NCBI RefSeq assembly: GCF_000164135.1
Contig: NZ_GG770553.1
Location: 1,051,273-1,094,327, forward strand
Origin: Mycobacterium parascrofulaceum ATCC BAA-614
GTDB taxonomy: Bacteria > Actinomycetota > Actinomycetes > Mycobacteriales > Mycobacteriaceae
DNA length: 43,055 bases
Direction: 5' to 3'
Shown here: positions 8,556-17,469 of the stretch, piece after piece
How the letters are laid out: every line of letters starts with the position of its first letter
How positions within the stretch are numbered: the stretch's first letter is position 1
The notes under the pieces: model-generated
Databases searched by the model: none
The model's input: only the letters and a program-made list of their open reading frames with translations
What the model was told of the DNA's origin: nothing
Position numbers and translations under genes: made by a program

Positions 8556-9920
8556 CTACGCGCCCAGCATGGCCTGGCCGCAGACGCGGATGACGTTGCC
8601 CGTCACCGCGTTCGACGCCGGGCTGGCGAAGTAGGCGATGGTCTCCGCGACGTCGACGGGCTGGCCGCCCTGCAGCAGCGAGTTCATCCGGCGGCCGACC
8701 TCGCGGGTGGCCAGCGGGATCGCGGCCGTCATCTGGGTTTCGATGAAGCCCGGCGCGACGGCGTTGATCGTGATGCCCTTGCCGTAAAGTTCCGGGGCCA
8801 GCGCCTGGGTGAGGCCGATCATGCCGGCCTTGGTGGTGGCGTAGTTGGTCTGGCCGCGGTTGCCCGCGATGCCGGCCATCGAGGACAGCCCGATCACCCG
8901 GCCGCCCTCGCCGATGGTGCCGTTGCCCACCAGCCCCTCGGTAAGGCGAAGCGGCGCAAGGAGATTGACGGCCAGCACGGCGTCCCAGCGGGCGTCGTCC
9001 ATGTTGGCCAGCAGCTTGTCGCGGGTGATGCCGGCGTTGTTGACCAGCACGTCGGCGTGCCCGCCGTGGTGCTCGCGCAGGTGCTCGGTGATCTTGTCGA
9101 CGGCGTCCTCGGCGGTGACGTCGAGCCACAACGCGGTGCCCCCGACCCGGCTGGCCGTTTCGGCCAGCGACTCGGCGGCCGACTCGACGTCGATCGTGAC
9201 GACGCGGGCGCCGTCGCGGGCGAACACCTCCGCGATCGTCGCGCCGATCCCGCGGGCCGCGCCGGTCACGATCGCCACCTTGCCGTCCAGTGGCCGCTCC
9301 CAGTCGGCCGGCGGCGTGGAGTCGGCCTCACCGACGTAGAACACCTGGCCGTCGACGTAGGCGGACTTGGCCGACAGGATGAACCGCATGGTCGATTCCA
9401 GGCCCGTCGCGGCGGGTTTGGCGTCGGGCGACAGATACACCAGCGCCACCGTGCTGCCGTTGCGGAGCTCCTTGCCCAGCGAGCGGGTGAACCCCTCCAG
9501 CGCGCGCTGCGCGATCCGTTCGTGCGGCGAAGCGGCCGCGTCGGGCGTGGTGCCCACCACCGCGACGCGCGCCGAGTGTCCCAGGTTGCGCAGCAGCGGC
9601 GTGAAGAATTCGTACAAGCCCCGCAGCCCCTCGGGCGTCGTGATACCGGTGGCGTCGAAGACCAGGCCGCCGAACTGGTCCGCCCAGCGACCGCCCAGGT
9701 TGTTGCCCACCAGGTCGTAGTCCTTGGCCAGCGCGGCGCGCAGCGGCTCGACGACGCGCCCTTCGCCACCGATCAGCAGGGATCCGGCCAGCGGCGGGTC
9801 ACCGGGCCGGTAGCGGCGCAACGTCTCGGGTTGCGGGACACCGAGCTGCTTGGCGAGAAACGATCCAGGACCGGAATTGACAATCTGGGAGAACAGATCG
9901 GACGAGACCTTGGGAGCCAC
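8556..9920 (-). CDS. fabG4: High-molecular-weight 3-ketoacyl reductase FabG4
   Basis: 454-residue short-chain dehydrogenase/reductase that interconverts 3-ketoacyl and 3-hydroxyacyl thioesters; the family member in M. tuberculosis is NADH-dependent. The N-terminal 200 residues are a flavodoxin-like domain found only in the long FabG type. The C-terminal Rossmann domain has TGAARGIG (219-226), VNNAGI (293-298) and the catalytic Ser347, Tyr360 and Lys364 in GLSSMAG and YATTK. Length matches Rv0242c. The start is GTG at 9920, with GGAAGG eight bases upstream. It begins the fabG4-htdX operon and shares a 169-base divergent promoter region with fadA2, which contains a candidate operator. Confidence 0.96.
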   Translation of the reverse strand: MAPKVSSDLFSQIVNSGPGSFLAKQLGVPQPETLRRYRPGDPPLAGSLLIGGEGRVVEPLRAALAKDYDLVGNNLGGRWADQFGGLVFDATGITTPEGLRGLYEFFTPLLRNLGHSARVAVVGTTPDAAASPHERIAQRALEGFTRSLGKELRNGSTVALVYLSPDAKPAATGLESTMRFILSAKSAYVDGQVFYVGEADSTPPADWERPLDGKVAIVTGAARGIGATIAEVFARDGARVVTIDVESAAESLAETASRVGGTALWLDVTAEDAVDKITEHLREHHGGHADVLVNNAGITRDKLLANMDDARWDAVLAVNLLAPLRLTEGLVGNGTIGEGGRVIGLSSMAGIAGNRGQTNYATTKAGMIGLTQALAPELYGKGITINAVAPGFIETQMTAAIPLATREVGRRMNSLLQGGQPVDVAETIAYFASPASNAVTGNVIRVCGQAMLGA

Positions 9921-9986
9921 CGGAGCTACCTTCCATGTGCTTTCTCAGTCGGGGTGTGCCTACAGCACAACCGTATCGGGGACGAA

Positions 9987-10002
9987 CTTACTTCAGAGTA
10001 AG
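9987..10002. promoter_or_regulatory. Perfect inverted repeat in fabG4/fadA2 divergent promoter
   Basis: CTTACT-TCAG-AGTAAG is a perfect 6+6 inverted repeat with a 4-base spacer. It lies 66 bases upstream of fabG4 and 87 bases upstream of fadA2. It is the best version of a motif also seen before the TetR gene (5706-5721) and before fadE5 (13623-13638). It is probably a TetR-type operator controlling both directions; the assignment to a particular regulator is inference. Confidence 0.6.
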
Positions 10003-10089
10003 AACAGTGGGTAGTATGGCCCCAGACGGGCGATCCCGAAACCAATAGACGGCAGATACCCAATAGACCGCAGATACACGGAGAAGACA

Positions 10090-11430
10090 GTGGCCCCTGC
10101 AAGTTCTGAGGCAAGCAACCAGCGCGGCGCGCAGCGGCGGCGAGTGGCCGTGCTGGGCGGCAACCGCATTCCGTTCGCCCGGTCCGACGGCGCCTACGCC
10201 GAGGCGTCCAACCAGGACATGTTCACCGCCGCGCTGGGCGGGCTGGTGGACCGCTTCGGGTTGGCCGGTGAGCGGTTGGGCGTGGTGGTCGGCGGCGCCG
10301 TGCTCAAGCACAGCCGCGACTTCAACCTGACGCGCGAATGCGTGCTGGGCTCCGAGCTGTCGTCGTACACCCCGGCGTTCGACCTGCAACAGGCGTGCGG
10401 CACGGGTCTGCAGGCGGCCATCGCCGCGTCCGACGGCATCGCGTCCGGGCGTTACGACGTCGCCGCCGCCGGCGGGGTGGACACCACCTCCGACCCGCCG
10501 ATCGCCCTGGGCGACAACCTGCGCCGCACCCTGCTCAAGCTGCGCCGGTCCAAGTCCAACGTCGAGCGGCTGCGGCTGGTGGGCACGCTGCCCGCCAGCC
10601 TGGGGATCCAGATCCCGGTCAACAGCGAGCCGCGCACGGGGCTGTCCATGGGCGAGCACCAGGCGATCACGGCCAAGGAGATGGGCATCAAGCGCGTCGA
10701 CCAGGACGAGCTGGCCGCCGCGAGCCACCGCAACATGGCCGCCGCCTACGACCGGGGTTTCTTCGACGACCTGGTCACGCCGTTCCTCGGGCTCTACCGC
10801 GACGACAACCTGCGCCCGGATTCCTCGGCGGAGAAGCTGGCCAAGCTCAAGCCGGTGTTCGGTGTGAAGGCCGGTGACGCGACGATGACGGCCGGCAACT
10901 CGACGCCGCTGACCGACGGGGCGTCGGTTGCGCTGCTGGCCAGCGAGGAGTGGGCGGCCGCCCGCTCGCTGACCCCGCTGGCTTTCCTGGTGGACTCGGA
11001 AACCGCCGCCGTCGACTACGTCAACGGCCGCGACGGCCTGCTGATGGCGCCCACCTACGCGGTGCCGCGGCTGTTGGCGAGAAACGGACTGAGCCTGCAG
11101 GAGTTCGATTTCTACGAGATCCACGAGGCCTTCGCCTCGGTGGTGCTGGCGCACCTGCAGGCGTGGGAGTCGGAGGACTACTGCAAGGAGCGGCTGGGCT
11201 TGGACGCCGCGCTGGGGTCGATCGACCGGTCCAAGCTCAACGTCAACGGCTCGTCGCTGGCCGCGGGTCACCCCTTCGCCGCTACCGGCGGTCGCATTTT
11301 GGCGCAGGCGGCCAAGCAGCTCGCCCAGAAGAAGGCCGAGGGCAAGGGTGGCGCCGGCAAGCCGCTGCGCGCCCTGGTGTCCATCTGCGCCGCCGGGGGG
11401 CAGGGCGTGGCCGCGATCCTGGAGGCCTGA
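10090..11430 (+). CDS. fadA2: Acetyl-CoA acyltransferase (thiolase) FadA2
   Basis: 446-residue thiolase that cleaves 3-ketoacyl-CoA to acetyl-CoA and a shortened acyl-CoA, or runs in reverse. The nucleophilic cysteine is Cys103 in LQQACGTGLQ; the other active-site elements are His345 in YEIHEAF, His394 in AAGHPFAATGG and Cys433 in CAAGGQG. The first 18 residues are a polar extension before the core begins at RRVAVLGGNRIPFA. The start is GTG at 10090, with GAAGACA upstream. It corresponds to Rv0243 and is divergent from fabG4-htdX. Together with htdX, fabG4 and fadE5 it completes a four-step beta-oxidation set. A strong terminator follows. Confidence 0.95.
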   Translation: MAPASSEASNQRGAQRRRVAVLGGNRIPFARSDGAYAEASNQDMFTAALGGLVDRFGLAGERLGVVVGGAVLKHSRDFNLTRECVLGSELSSYTPAFDLQQACGTGLQAAIAASDGIASGRYDVAAAGGVDTTSDPPIALGDNLRRTLLKLRRSKSNVERLRLVGTLPASLGIQIPVNSEPRTGLSMGEHQAITAKEMGIKRVDQDELAAASHRNMAAAYDRGFFDDLVTPFLGLYRDDNLRPDSSAEKLAKLKPVFGVKAGDATMTAGNSTPLTDGASVALLASEEWAAARSLTPLAFLVDSETAAVDYVNGRDGLLMAPTYAVPRLLARNGLSLQEFDFYEIHEAFASVVLAHLQAWESEDYCKERLGLDAALGSIDRSKLNVNGSSLAAGHPFAATGGRILAQAAKQLAQKKAEGKGGAGKPLRALVSICAAGGQGVAAILEA

Positions 11431-11604
11431 TCGCCCGTGCGGCCGGCCGGTTCATGACGTCGGTCACACCCGGTTAGTAATCCGGGTTGGCGGGTATCCG
11501 AGTGCGCGGATGACCCCGTGTTGTGGTCTGACCCCCCGACCCCGACGGCAATACGGGGCATCCCTGAAACGACCGCCGGTCGGCGTGGACGGGCGTACGA
11601 AAAG

Positions 11605-11644
11605 GGCCGCCGCTGGAGTGAGGGGATCCAGCGGCGGCCTTTTT
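11605..11644 (+). terminator. Rho-independent terminator after fadA2
   Basis: A perfect 13-bp stem (11605-11617 with 11627-11639, arms beginning GGCCGCCGCTGGA) with a 9-base loop is followed by TTTTT. It sits 175 bases after the fadA2 stop. The 11431-11604 stretch before it holds no gene I can support. Confidence 0.9.
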
Positions 11645-11690
11645 GTAGCCGTTGGTCTTTTGTGCCGTCGGCACGGTGAAATCCACAAGC

Positions 11691-11723
11691 AAAAACCCCG
11701 CTCCCATCCGGAAGCGGGGTTTT
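11691..11723 (-). terminator. Bidirectional terminator after fadE5
   Basis: A perfect 11-bp stem (AAAACCCCGCT at 11692-11702 with AGCGGGGTTTT at 11713-11723) has a 10-base loop. T-tracts are present whichever strand is read. It lies 13 bases beyond the fadE5 stop, so it mainly ends fadE5 transcripts, and it backs up the fadA2 terminator 50 bases away. Two strong hairpins in one convergent gap are unusual for mycobacteria. Confidence 0.9.
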
Positions 11724-11735
11724 GCCTTGTGGCCG

Positions 11736-13571
11736 TCAGAAGGCGGCTTCGTCGAGCTCCATGATGTCGTTGTCCAGAGTCTCGATCACCTCGCGGGTGC
11801 TGGCCAACAGCGGCAGGAAGTTCTTCGCGAAGAACGAGGCCACGGCGACCTTGCCCTCGTAGAAGGACCGCTCGTCGCCGCTGGCGCCGGCGTCCAGCGC
11901 CTGCACGGCCACCGCCGCCTGCTGCTGTAGCAACCAGCCGATGACCAGGTCGCCGACGCTCATCAGGAAGCGCACCGATCCCAGGCCCACCTTGTAGAGG
12001 CTGGTCACATCCTCCTGCGCCGCCATCAGGTAGCCGGTCAGCGTGGCCGCCATCGCCTGGACGTCGGCCAGGGCCTTCGCCAGCAGCTCGCGCTCGGACT
12101 TGAGCCGGCCGTTGCCGGACTCGCTGTCCACGAACTTCTGGATCTCGCCCGACACGTGGGCCAGCGCCACACCCTTGTCGCGGATGATCTTCCGGAAGAA
12201 GAAGTCCTGCGCCTGGATGGCCGTGGTGCCCTCGTAGAGGGAGTCGATCTTCGCGTCCCGGATGTACTGCTCGATCGGGTAGTCCTGCAGGAAGCCGGAC
12301 CCACCGAAGGTCTGCAGGCTCTCGGTGAGCTTGGCGTAGGCCTGCTCGGAGCCGACGCCCTTGACCACCGGCAGCATCAGGTCGTTGACCTTGACGGCCA
12401 GCTCGGCGTCCACGCCGTGCACCGCCTCCGCGACCGCGGCGTCCTGGTAGGTCGCGGTGTAGAGGTACAGCGCGCGCAGACCCTCGGCGTAGGCCTTCTG
12501 GGTCATCAGCGACCGGCGCACGTCCGGGTGGTGCGTGATGGTCACCCGCGGTGCGGTCTTGTCGGTCATCTGGGTCATGTCGGCGCCCTGCACGCGGGAC
12601 TTGGCGTACTCCAGCGCGTTGAGGTAGCCGGTCGACAGGGTGGCGATGGCCTTGGTGCCGACCATCATGCGCGCCTGCTCGATCACCTCGAACATCTGCG
12701 CGATGCCGTTGTGCACCTCGCCGACCAGCCAGCCCTTGGCCGGCACGTCGTGCTGGCCGAACGACAGCTCACAGGTGGCCGAAACCTTCAGGCCCATCTT
12801 GTGCTCGACGTTGGTGACGAAGACACCGTTGCGCTCGCCGAGCTCGCCCGTCTCGAAGTCGAACAGGAACTTGGGCACGAAGAACAGCGACAGCCCCTTG
12901 GTGCCCGGGCCCGCGCCCTCGGGGCGCGCCAGCACCAAGTGGAAGATGTTCTCGAACAGGTCGCCGGAGTCGGCCGAGGTGATGAAGCGCTTGACGCCCT
13001 CGATGTGCCAGGAGCCGTCGTCCTGCTTGATCGCCTTGGTCCGGCCGGCGCCGACGTCGGAGCCGGCGTCCGGCTCGGTCAGCACCATGGTGGAGCCCCA
13101 GCCGCGCTCGGCGCAGATCACGGCCCACTTCTTCTGCTCCTCGGTACCGAGGTGGTAGAGGATGTTGGCGAAGCCGGCGCCGCCGCCGTACATCCAGACG
13201 GCCGGGTTGGCACCCAGCAGGTGCTCGTGCAGCGCCCATACCAGGGCACGCGGCATCGGCATGCCGCCGAGCACCTCGTCGATGCCGACCTTGTCCCAGC
13301 CGGCCTCGGTGACGGCGCGGACCGACTTCTTGAACGCCTCCGGCAGCGTCACCGAGTGGGTCTTCGGGTCGAAGACCGGCGGATTGCGGTCGCCCTCGAC
13401 GAACGACTCGGCGATCGGCCCCTCGGCCAGCCGGCTGATCTCTGACAACATTTCGCGCGCGGTGTCGACGTCCAGATCGCTGTAGTCGCCGGCGCCCAAA
13501 GCCTTCTCAACGCCCAAGACCTCGAACAGGTTGAACACCTGGTCACGGACGTTGCTCTTGTAGTGGCTCAC
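11736..13571 (-). CDS. fadE5: Acyl-CoA dehydrogenase FadE5
   Basis: 611-residue FAD-dependent acyl-CoA dehydrogenase that introduces the trans-2 double bond into acyl-CoAs, the first beta-oxidation step. The start is GTG at 13571 ([13 protein letters not shown]), preceded by GAGGAGGAACC; this gives exactly the length of Rv0244c. The FAD/substrate-binding region shows [12 protein letters not shown] and [12 protein letters not shown]. Glu447 in [10 protein letters not shown] is at the catalytic-base position. A C-terminal extension beyond the ACAD core contains helical segments, as in the large FadE5 type. An inverted repeat and a palindrome lie in the promoter (13623-13638, 13708-13719). A bidirectional terminator follows. 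Confidence 0.96.
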   Translation of the reverse strand: MSHYKSNVRDQVFNLFEVLGVEKALGAGDYSDLDVDTAREMLSEISRLAEGPIAESFVEGDRNPPVFDPKTHSVTLPEAFKKSVRAVTEAGWDKVGIDEVLGGMPMPRALVWALHEHLLGANPAVWMYGGGAGFANILYHLGTEEQKKWAVICAERGWGSTMVLTEPDAGSDVGAGRTKAIKQDDGSWHIEGVKRFITSADSGDLFENIFHLVLARPEGAGPGTKGLSLFFVPKFLFDFETGELGERNGVFVTNVEHKMGLKVSATCELSFGQHDVPAKGWLVGEVHNGIAQMFEVIEQARMMVGTKAIATLSTGYLNALEYAKSRVQGADMTQMTDKTAPRVTITHHPDVRRSLMTQKAYAEGLRALYLYTATYQDAAVAEAVHGVDAELAVKVNDLMLPVVKGVGSEQAYAKLTESLQTFGGSGFLQDYPIEQYIRDAKIDSLYEGTTAIQAQDFFFRKIIRDKGVALAHVSGEIQKFVDSESGNGRLKSERELLAKALADVQAMAATLTGYLMAAQEDVTSLYKVGLGSVRFLMSVGDLVIGWLLQQQAAVAVQALDAGASGDERSFYEGKVAVASFFAKNFLPLLASTREVIETLDNDIMELDEAAF

Positions 13572-13622
13572 TACGGTTCCTCCTCGTTGAGAATGCCACT
13601 TGTGGTTGGGTACTACTTCTAA

Positions 13623-13638
13623 GTTACCCACCAGTAAC
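13623..13638. promoter_or_regulatory. Inverted repeat upstream of fadE5
   Basis: GTTAC-CCACCA-GTAAC is a perfect 5+5 inverted repeat with a 6-base spacer. It lies 51 bases upstream of the fadE5 GTG. Aligned as GTTACC-CACC-AGTAAC it matches the site at 9987-10002 in layout and spacing, supporting common control of fabG4, fadA2 and fadE5. Confidence 0.55.
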
Positions 13639-13707
13639 ACCGCTAAAATATCGCTCTCGGACAGTTCAACGCAAGTCAATGTGAGCTAGATTTCATCATC
13701 TAATTAA

Positions 13708-13719
13708 CCAACCGGTTGG
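13708..13719. promoter_or_regulatory. 12-bp palindrome CCAACCGGTTGG upstream of fadE5
   Basis: A perfect palindrome in an AT-rich setting (TAATTAACC precedes it), 136 bases upstream of fadE5. Half-sites of the type AACCGGTT are common in TetR-family operators of mycobacterial lipid genes; a related repeat lies upstream of fadE6 at 38422-38435. The rest of the 441-base fadE5-flavin reductase interval (13572-14012) holds only this, the 13623 repeat and the promoter at 13961; no gene is visible. Confidence 0.45.
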
Positions 13720-13960
13720 GAAGGGCGCATGACGCCGCTGACCTGCGACGATGGTGAAACGAAAGCTAAACTGTGGGATACGTCACCGCCATGCCGGTGG
13801 CGGATTCGCGCACGTCGGCGGCCCGATTGCGGCGGGCGTCGCGGGCCGCGCCCGCGAGGTGGGCTTTCTCCTCCACCTGACCGGCCGGGGTCCCCGGCGC
13901 GCCCCGCCGCGGGGTGTGCGCGCACCCCGATGTGGCTTCGGCGCACGGATATTCGGCAGG

Positions 13961-13989
13961 TAGGGTCGGGGACGAGAATCCCGTTCTCG
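13961..13989 (+). promoter_or_regulatory. Putative promoter and 5' hairpin before the 14013 gene
   Basis: TAGGGT at 13961-13966 resembles a mycobacterial -10 element. About where transcription would start lies a 6-bp stem CGAGAA-TCCCG-TTCTCG at 13973-13989. The hairpin could be an operator overlapping the start or a stabilising 5' end. It ends 23 bases before the GTG start. Confidence 0.35.
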
Positions 13990-14006
13990 GCTCAAGGGGC
14001 GAATGA

Positions 14007-14501
<495 letters not shown>

Positions 14502-14507
14502 ACGCGA

Positions 14508-14672
14508 TCAGGGCCGGCGGCTGAGTTCCGCCCGGAAGCCCGCTATCCGCTGTTCGATCTCGGCCGCGTCGTCGTGGCGGCCCTCCTTGCGCGCAAGATC
14601 CGCGCGGACGGACAACTCCCGGATCGCGGTTCGGATTTCGTTGATGCTGGTGGTTTCTCGCATATCTCCCAC
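14508..14672 (-). CDS. Small helical hypothetical protein
   Basis: A 54-residue protein in which the core RETTSINEIRTAIRELSVRA and the following LARKEGRHDDAAEIEQRI are strongly amphipathic, suggesting two short helices or a coiled coil. I chose GTG at 14672 because AAAGG lies four bases before it; the ATG at 14663 (51 residues) is the alternative. It converges on the 14013 gene with a six-base gap and lies upstream of sdhB's 3' end on the same strand. No family is recognised. Codon use and tight packing suggest a real gene. Confidence 0.55.
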   Translation of the reverse strand: MGDMRETTSINEIRTAIRELSVRADLARKEGRHDDAAEIEQRIAGFRAELSRRP

Positions 14673-14763
14673 GCTGCCTTTCGAGTTGGGGCAGATCGTC
14701 GGGTGTCGACCCAACAGGGCTGATATGCGGGTACCCGGCGCACCGGGAGCGCTAACGCCCGGC

Positions 14764-15510
14764 TCAGCGCCGGAACAGCTTGTTGCCCAGCCACACCACC
14801 GGGTCGTACTTGCGGTCGGCGACCCGCTCTTTCATCGGGATCAGCGCGTTGTCGGTGATCTTGATGTTTTCCGGGCAGACCTCGGTGCAACACTTGGTGA
14901 TGTTGCAGTAGCCCAGACCGTGCGCTTCCTGGGCCTGGTTGCGCCGGTCCATGGTGTCCAGTGGGTGCATCTCGAGTTCGGCGATCCGCATCAGGAAGCG
15001 CGGCCCGGCGAACGCCTTCTTGTTCTCCTCGTGGTCGCGGACCACGTGGCACACGTTCTGGCACAGGAAGCACTCGATGCACTTGCGGAACTCCTGCGAG
15101 CGCTGCACGTCGACCTGCGCCATCCGGTACTCGCCCGGCTGCAGGTCCTTGGGCGGCGCGAAGGCGGGGATCTCGCGGGCCTTCTCGTAGTTGAAGGACA
15201 CGTCGGTGACCAGGTCGCGGATCACCGGGAAGGTCCGCAGCGGCGTCACCGTCACCACCTCGTCCTCGGCGAAGGTGGACATCCGGGTCATGCACAGCAA
15301 CCGCGGCACCCCGTTGATCTCCGCCGAGCAGGAGCCGCACTTGCCCGCCTTGCAGTTCCACCGCACCGCGAGGTCGGGCGTCTGGGTCTGCTGCAGGCGA
15401 TGGATGATGTCGAGCACCACCTCGCCCTCGTTGACCTCCACCGTGAAGTCCTGCAGCGCGCCGTTGGCATCGTCGCCGCGCCACACGCGCATGCTCGCGT
15501 TGTAGGTCAT
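14764..15510 (-). CDS. sdhB: Succinate dehydrogenase iron-sulfur subunit (Sdh1, Rv0247c type)
   Basis: 248-residue electron-transfer subunit carrying three Fe-S clusters between the flavoprotein and the membrane anchor. The [2Fe-2S] cysteines are in WNCKAGKCGSC and LLCMTRM; the [4Fe-4S] and [3Fe-4S] ligands are in CIECFLCQNVC and CNITKCCTEVCPE. The ATG at 15510 overlaps the sdhA stop by one base (TGATG), so translation is probably coupled. Length matches Rv0247c. The operon runs sdhC-sdhA-sdhB on the minus strand. It is of the Sdh1 type, which lacks a recognisable separate SdhD. Confidence 0.95.
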   Translation of the reverse strand: MTYNASMRVWRGDDANGALQDFTVEVNEGEVVLDIIHRLQQTQTPDLAVRWNCKAGKCGSCSAEINGVPRLLCMTRMSTFAEDEVVTVTPLRTFPVIRDLVTDVSFNYEKAREIPAFAPPKDLQPGEYRMAQVDVQRSQEFRKCIECFLCQNVCHVVRDHEENKKAFAGPRFLMRIAELEMHPLDTMDRRNQAQEAHGLGYCNITKCCTEVCPENIKITDNALIPMKERVADRKYDPVVWLGNKLFRR

Positions 15511-17426
15511 CAGCCTCTCCGTCCCGGATGCTCGGCCAGTTCGTCGTCGGTGTAGTACTTCTCCAGCTCGGAGATCTCGAAGAGCTCCAGCAGGTCGGGC
15601 CGCATCGGCACCTGGTCCTTGTGCGTGATGCTGATGTCCGGAATCACCTCGTCGCCGCCGGCGGCCCGGCAGACCAGCAGCACCTTGCGCCACCCGGAGT
15701 CCATCGCCGGATGGTCGTCGCGGGTGTGGCCGCCGCGGCTCTCGGTGCGCTCCAGCGCGGCCTTGGCGACGCATTCGCTGACCAGCAGCATGTTGCGCAG
15801 GTCGATGGCGAGGTTCCAGCCCGGGTTGTAGTGGCGGCCGCCCTCCACGTGCATGTTCTTGAACCGCTCGCGCAGCTTGTCCAGGCGGGTCAGGGCCTCC
15901 GCGACCTCGTCGGCCTTGCGGATGATGCCGACCAGGTCGTTCATCGACTGCTGCAGCTCGAGCTGCAGCGTGTACGGGTTCTCCGCCGGGGCACCGTCGG
16001 TCGGCCCGTCGAAGGGGGACAGCGCCCGCTTCGCCGCGGTCTCGACGGCGTCGGCCGAGACGGCCGGGCGGCTGCTCAGTGCCCGGACGTAGTCGGCCGC
16101 GCCCAGTCCGGCGCGGCGGCCGAAGACCAGCAGGTCCGACAGGGAGTTACCGCCCAGCCGGTTGGAGCCGTGCATGCCGCCGGAGCACTCACCCGCGGCG
16201 AACAACCCGGGGACGGTGGCGGCGCCGGTGTCGGCGTCCACCTCGACCCCGCCCATCACGTAGTGGCAGGTGGGCCCGACTTCCATCGGCTCCTTCGTGA
16301 TGTCGACCCCGGCCAGCTCCTTGAACTGGTGGTACATCGACGGCAGGCGCCGCTTGATCTCCTCGGGCGTCAACCGGGACGCGATGTCGAGGAACACGCC
16401 GCCGTGCGGGCTGCCCCGGCCGGCCTTGACCTCCGAGTTGATCGCGCGCGCGACCTCGTCGCGGGGCAGCAGGTCGGGCGTGCGGCGGGCCGAGTCGTTG
16501 TCCTTGAGCCACTGGTCGGCCTCTTGCTCGGTCTCGGCGTACTGACCCTTGAACACCGGCGGGATGTAGTCGAACATGAACCGCTTGCCGTCGGAGTTCT
16601 TCAGCACCCCGCCGTCGCCGCGGACACCCTCGGTGACGAGGATGCCCTTCACGCTGGGCGGCCAGACCATGCCGGTCGGGTGGAACTGGACGAACTCCAT
16701 GTTGATCAGCGACGCGCCCGCCCGCAGGGCCAGCGCGTGCCCGTCGCCGGTGTACTCCCAGGAGTTCGAGGTGACCTTGAACGACTTGCCGATCCCGCCG
16801 GTCGCGAGCACCACCGCGGGCGCCTCGAACAGCACGAACTGCCCCGTCTCGCGCCAGTAGCCGAAGGCCCCGGCGATCGCGTCACCGTCCTTGAGGAGTT
16901 CGGTGATGGTGCACTCGGCGAACACCTTGATGCGCGCCTCGTAGTCGCCCAGTTCGGCGTAGTCCTCCTGCTGCAGCGAGACGATCTTCTGCTGCATGGT
17001 GCGGATCAGCTCCAGGCCGGTGCGGTCACCGACGTGCGCCAGCCGCGGGTAGGTGTGCCCGCCGAAGTTGCGCTGGCTGATCTTGCCGTCCTCGAGCCGA
17101 TCGAACAGGGCGCCATAGGTTTCCAGCTCCCAGACGCGGTCGGGCGCTTCCTTGGCGTGCAGTTCGGCCATCCGCCAGTTGTTGAGGAACTTCCCACCGC
17201 GCATCGTGTCGCCGAAGTGGGTCTTCCAGTTGTCCTTCGGGTTGGTGTTGCCCATCGACGCCGCGCAGCCGCCCTCGGCCATCACCGTGTGAGCCTTGCC
17301 GAAGAGGGACTTGCACACCACCGCGACCTTGAGGCCGCGTTCCCGCGCCTCGATGACCGCACGGAGCCCCGCGCCGCCGGCGCCGATGACGATTACGTCG
17401 TAGGCATGCCGCTCGACCTCAACCAT
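15510..17426 (-). CDS. sdhA: Succinate dehydrogenase/fumarate reductase flavoprotein subunit (Sdh1)
   Basis: 638-residue catalytic subunit oxidising succinate to fumarate with covalently bound FAD. The N-terminus MVEVERHAYDVIVIGAGGAG shows the dinucleotide-binding fold. His in GKAHTVMAEGG is at the FAD-attachment position. Substrate-site elements include FVQFHPTGM, the CHYVMGGVEVD region and NRLGGNSLSDLLVFGRRAG. I chose ATG at 17426; it follows CGAGGG and matches the start known for Rv0248c, while an upstream extension to 17480 overlaps sdhC and is unlikely. It lies 43 bases after sdhC and overlaps sdhB by one base. Confidence 0.96.
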   Translation of the reverse strand: MVEVERHAYDVIVIGAGGAGLRAVIEARERGLKVAVVCKSLFGKAHTVMAEGGCAASMGNTNPKDNWKTHFGDTMRGGKFLNNWRMAELHAKEAPDRVWELETYGALFDRLEDGKISQRNFGGHTYPRLAHVGDRTGLELIRTMQQKIVSLQQEDYAELGDYEARIKVFAECTITELLKDGDAIAGAFGYWRETGQFVLFEAPAVVLATGGIGKSFKVTSNSWEYTGDGHALALRAGASLINMEFVQFHPTGMVWPPSVKGILVTEGVRGDGGVLKNSDGKRFMFDYIPPVFKGQYAETEQEADQWLKDNDSARRTPDLLPRDEVARAINSEVKAGRGSPHGGVFLDIASRLTPEEIKRRLPSMYHQFKELAGVDITKEPMEVGPTCHYVMGGVEVDADTGAATVPGLFAAGECSGGMHGSNRLGGNSLSDLLVFGRRAGLGAADYVRALSSRPAVSADAVETAAKRALSPFDGPTDGAPAENPYTLQLELQQSMNDLVGIIRKADEVAEALTRLDKLRERFKNMHVEGGRHYNPGWNLAIDLRNMLLVSECVAKAALERTESRGGHTRDDHPAMDSGWRKVLLVCRAAGGDEVIPDISITHKDQVPMRPDLLELFEISELEKYYTDDELAEHPGRRG

Positions 17427-17469
17427 GAAACCCTCGCTAGCTAAGTTCTGATTCTTTTCAAAAGGCGTT

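Noticed and set aside
11464..11707. Short frames on both strands between fadA2 and fadE5
   Set aside because: They run through two strong terminators and have no ribosome-binding sites or protein-like composition.
13788..13805. CCGCCA-TGCCGG-TGGCGG stem in the fadE5-flavin reductase gap
   Set aside because: A short GC stem expected by chance at this base composition, with no positional support.
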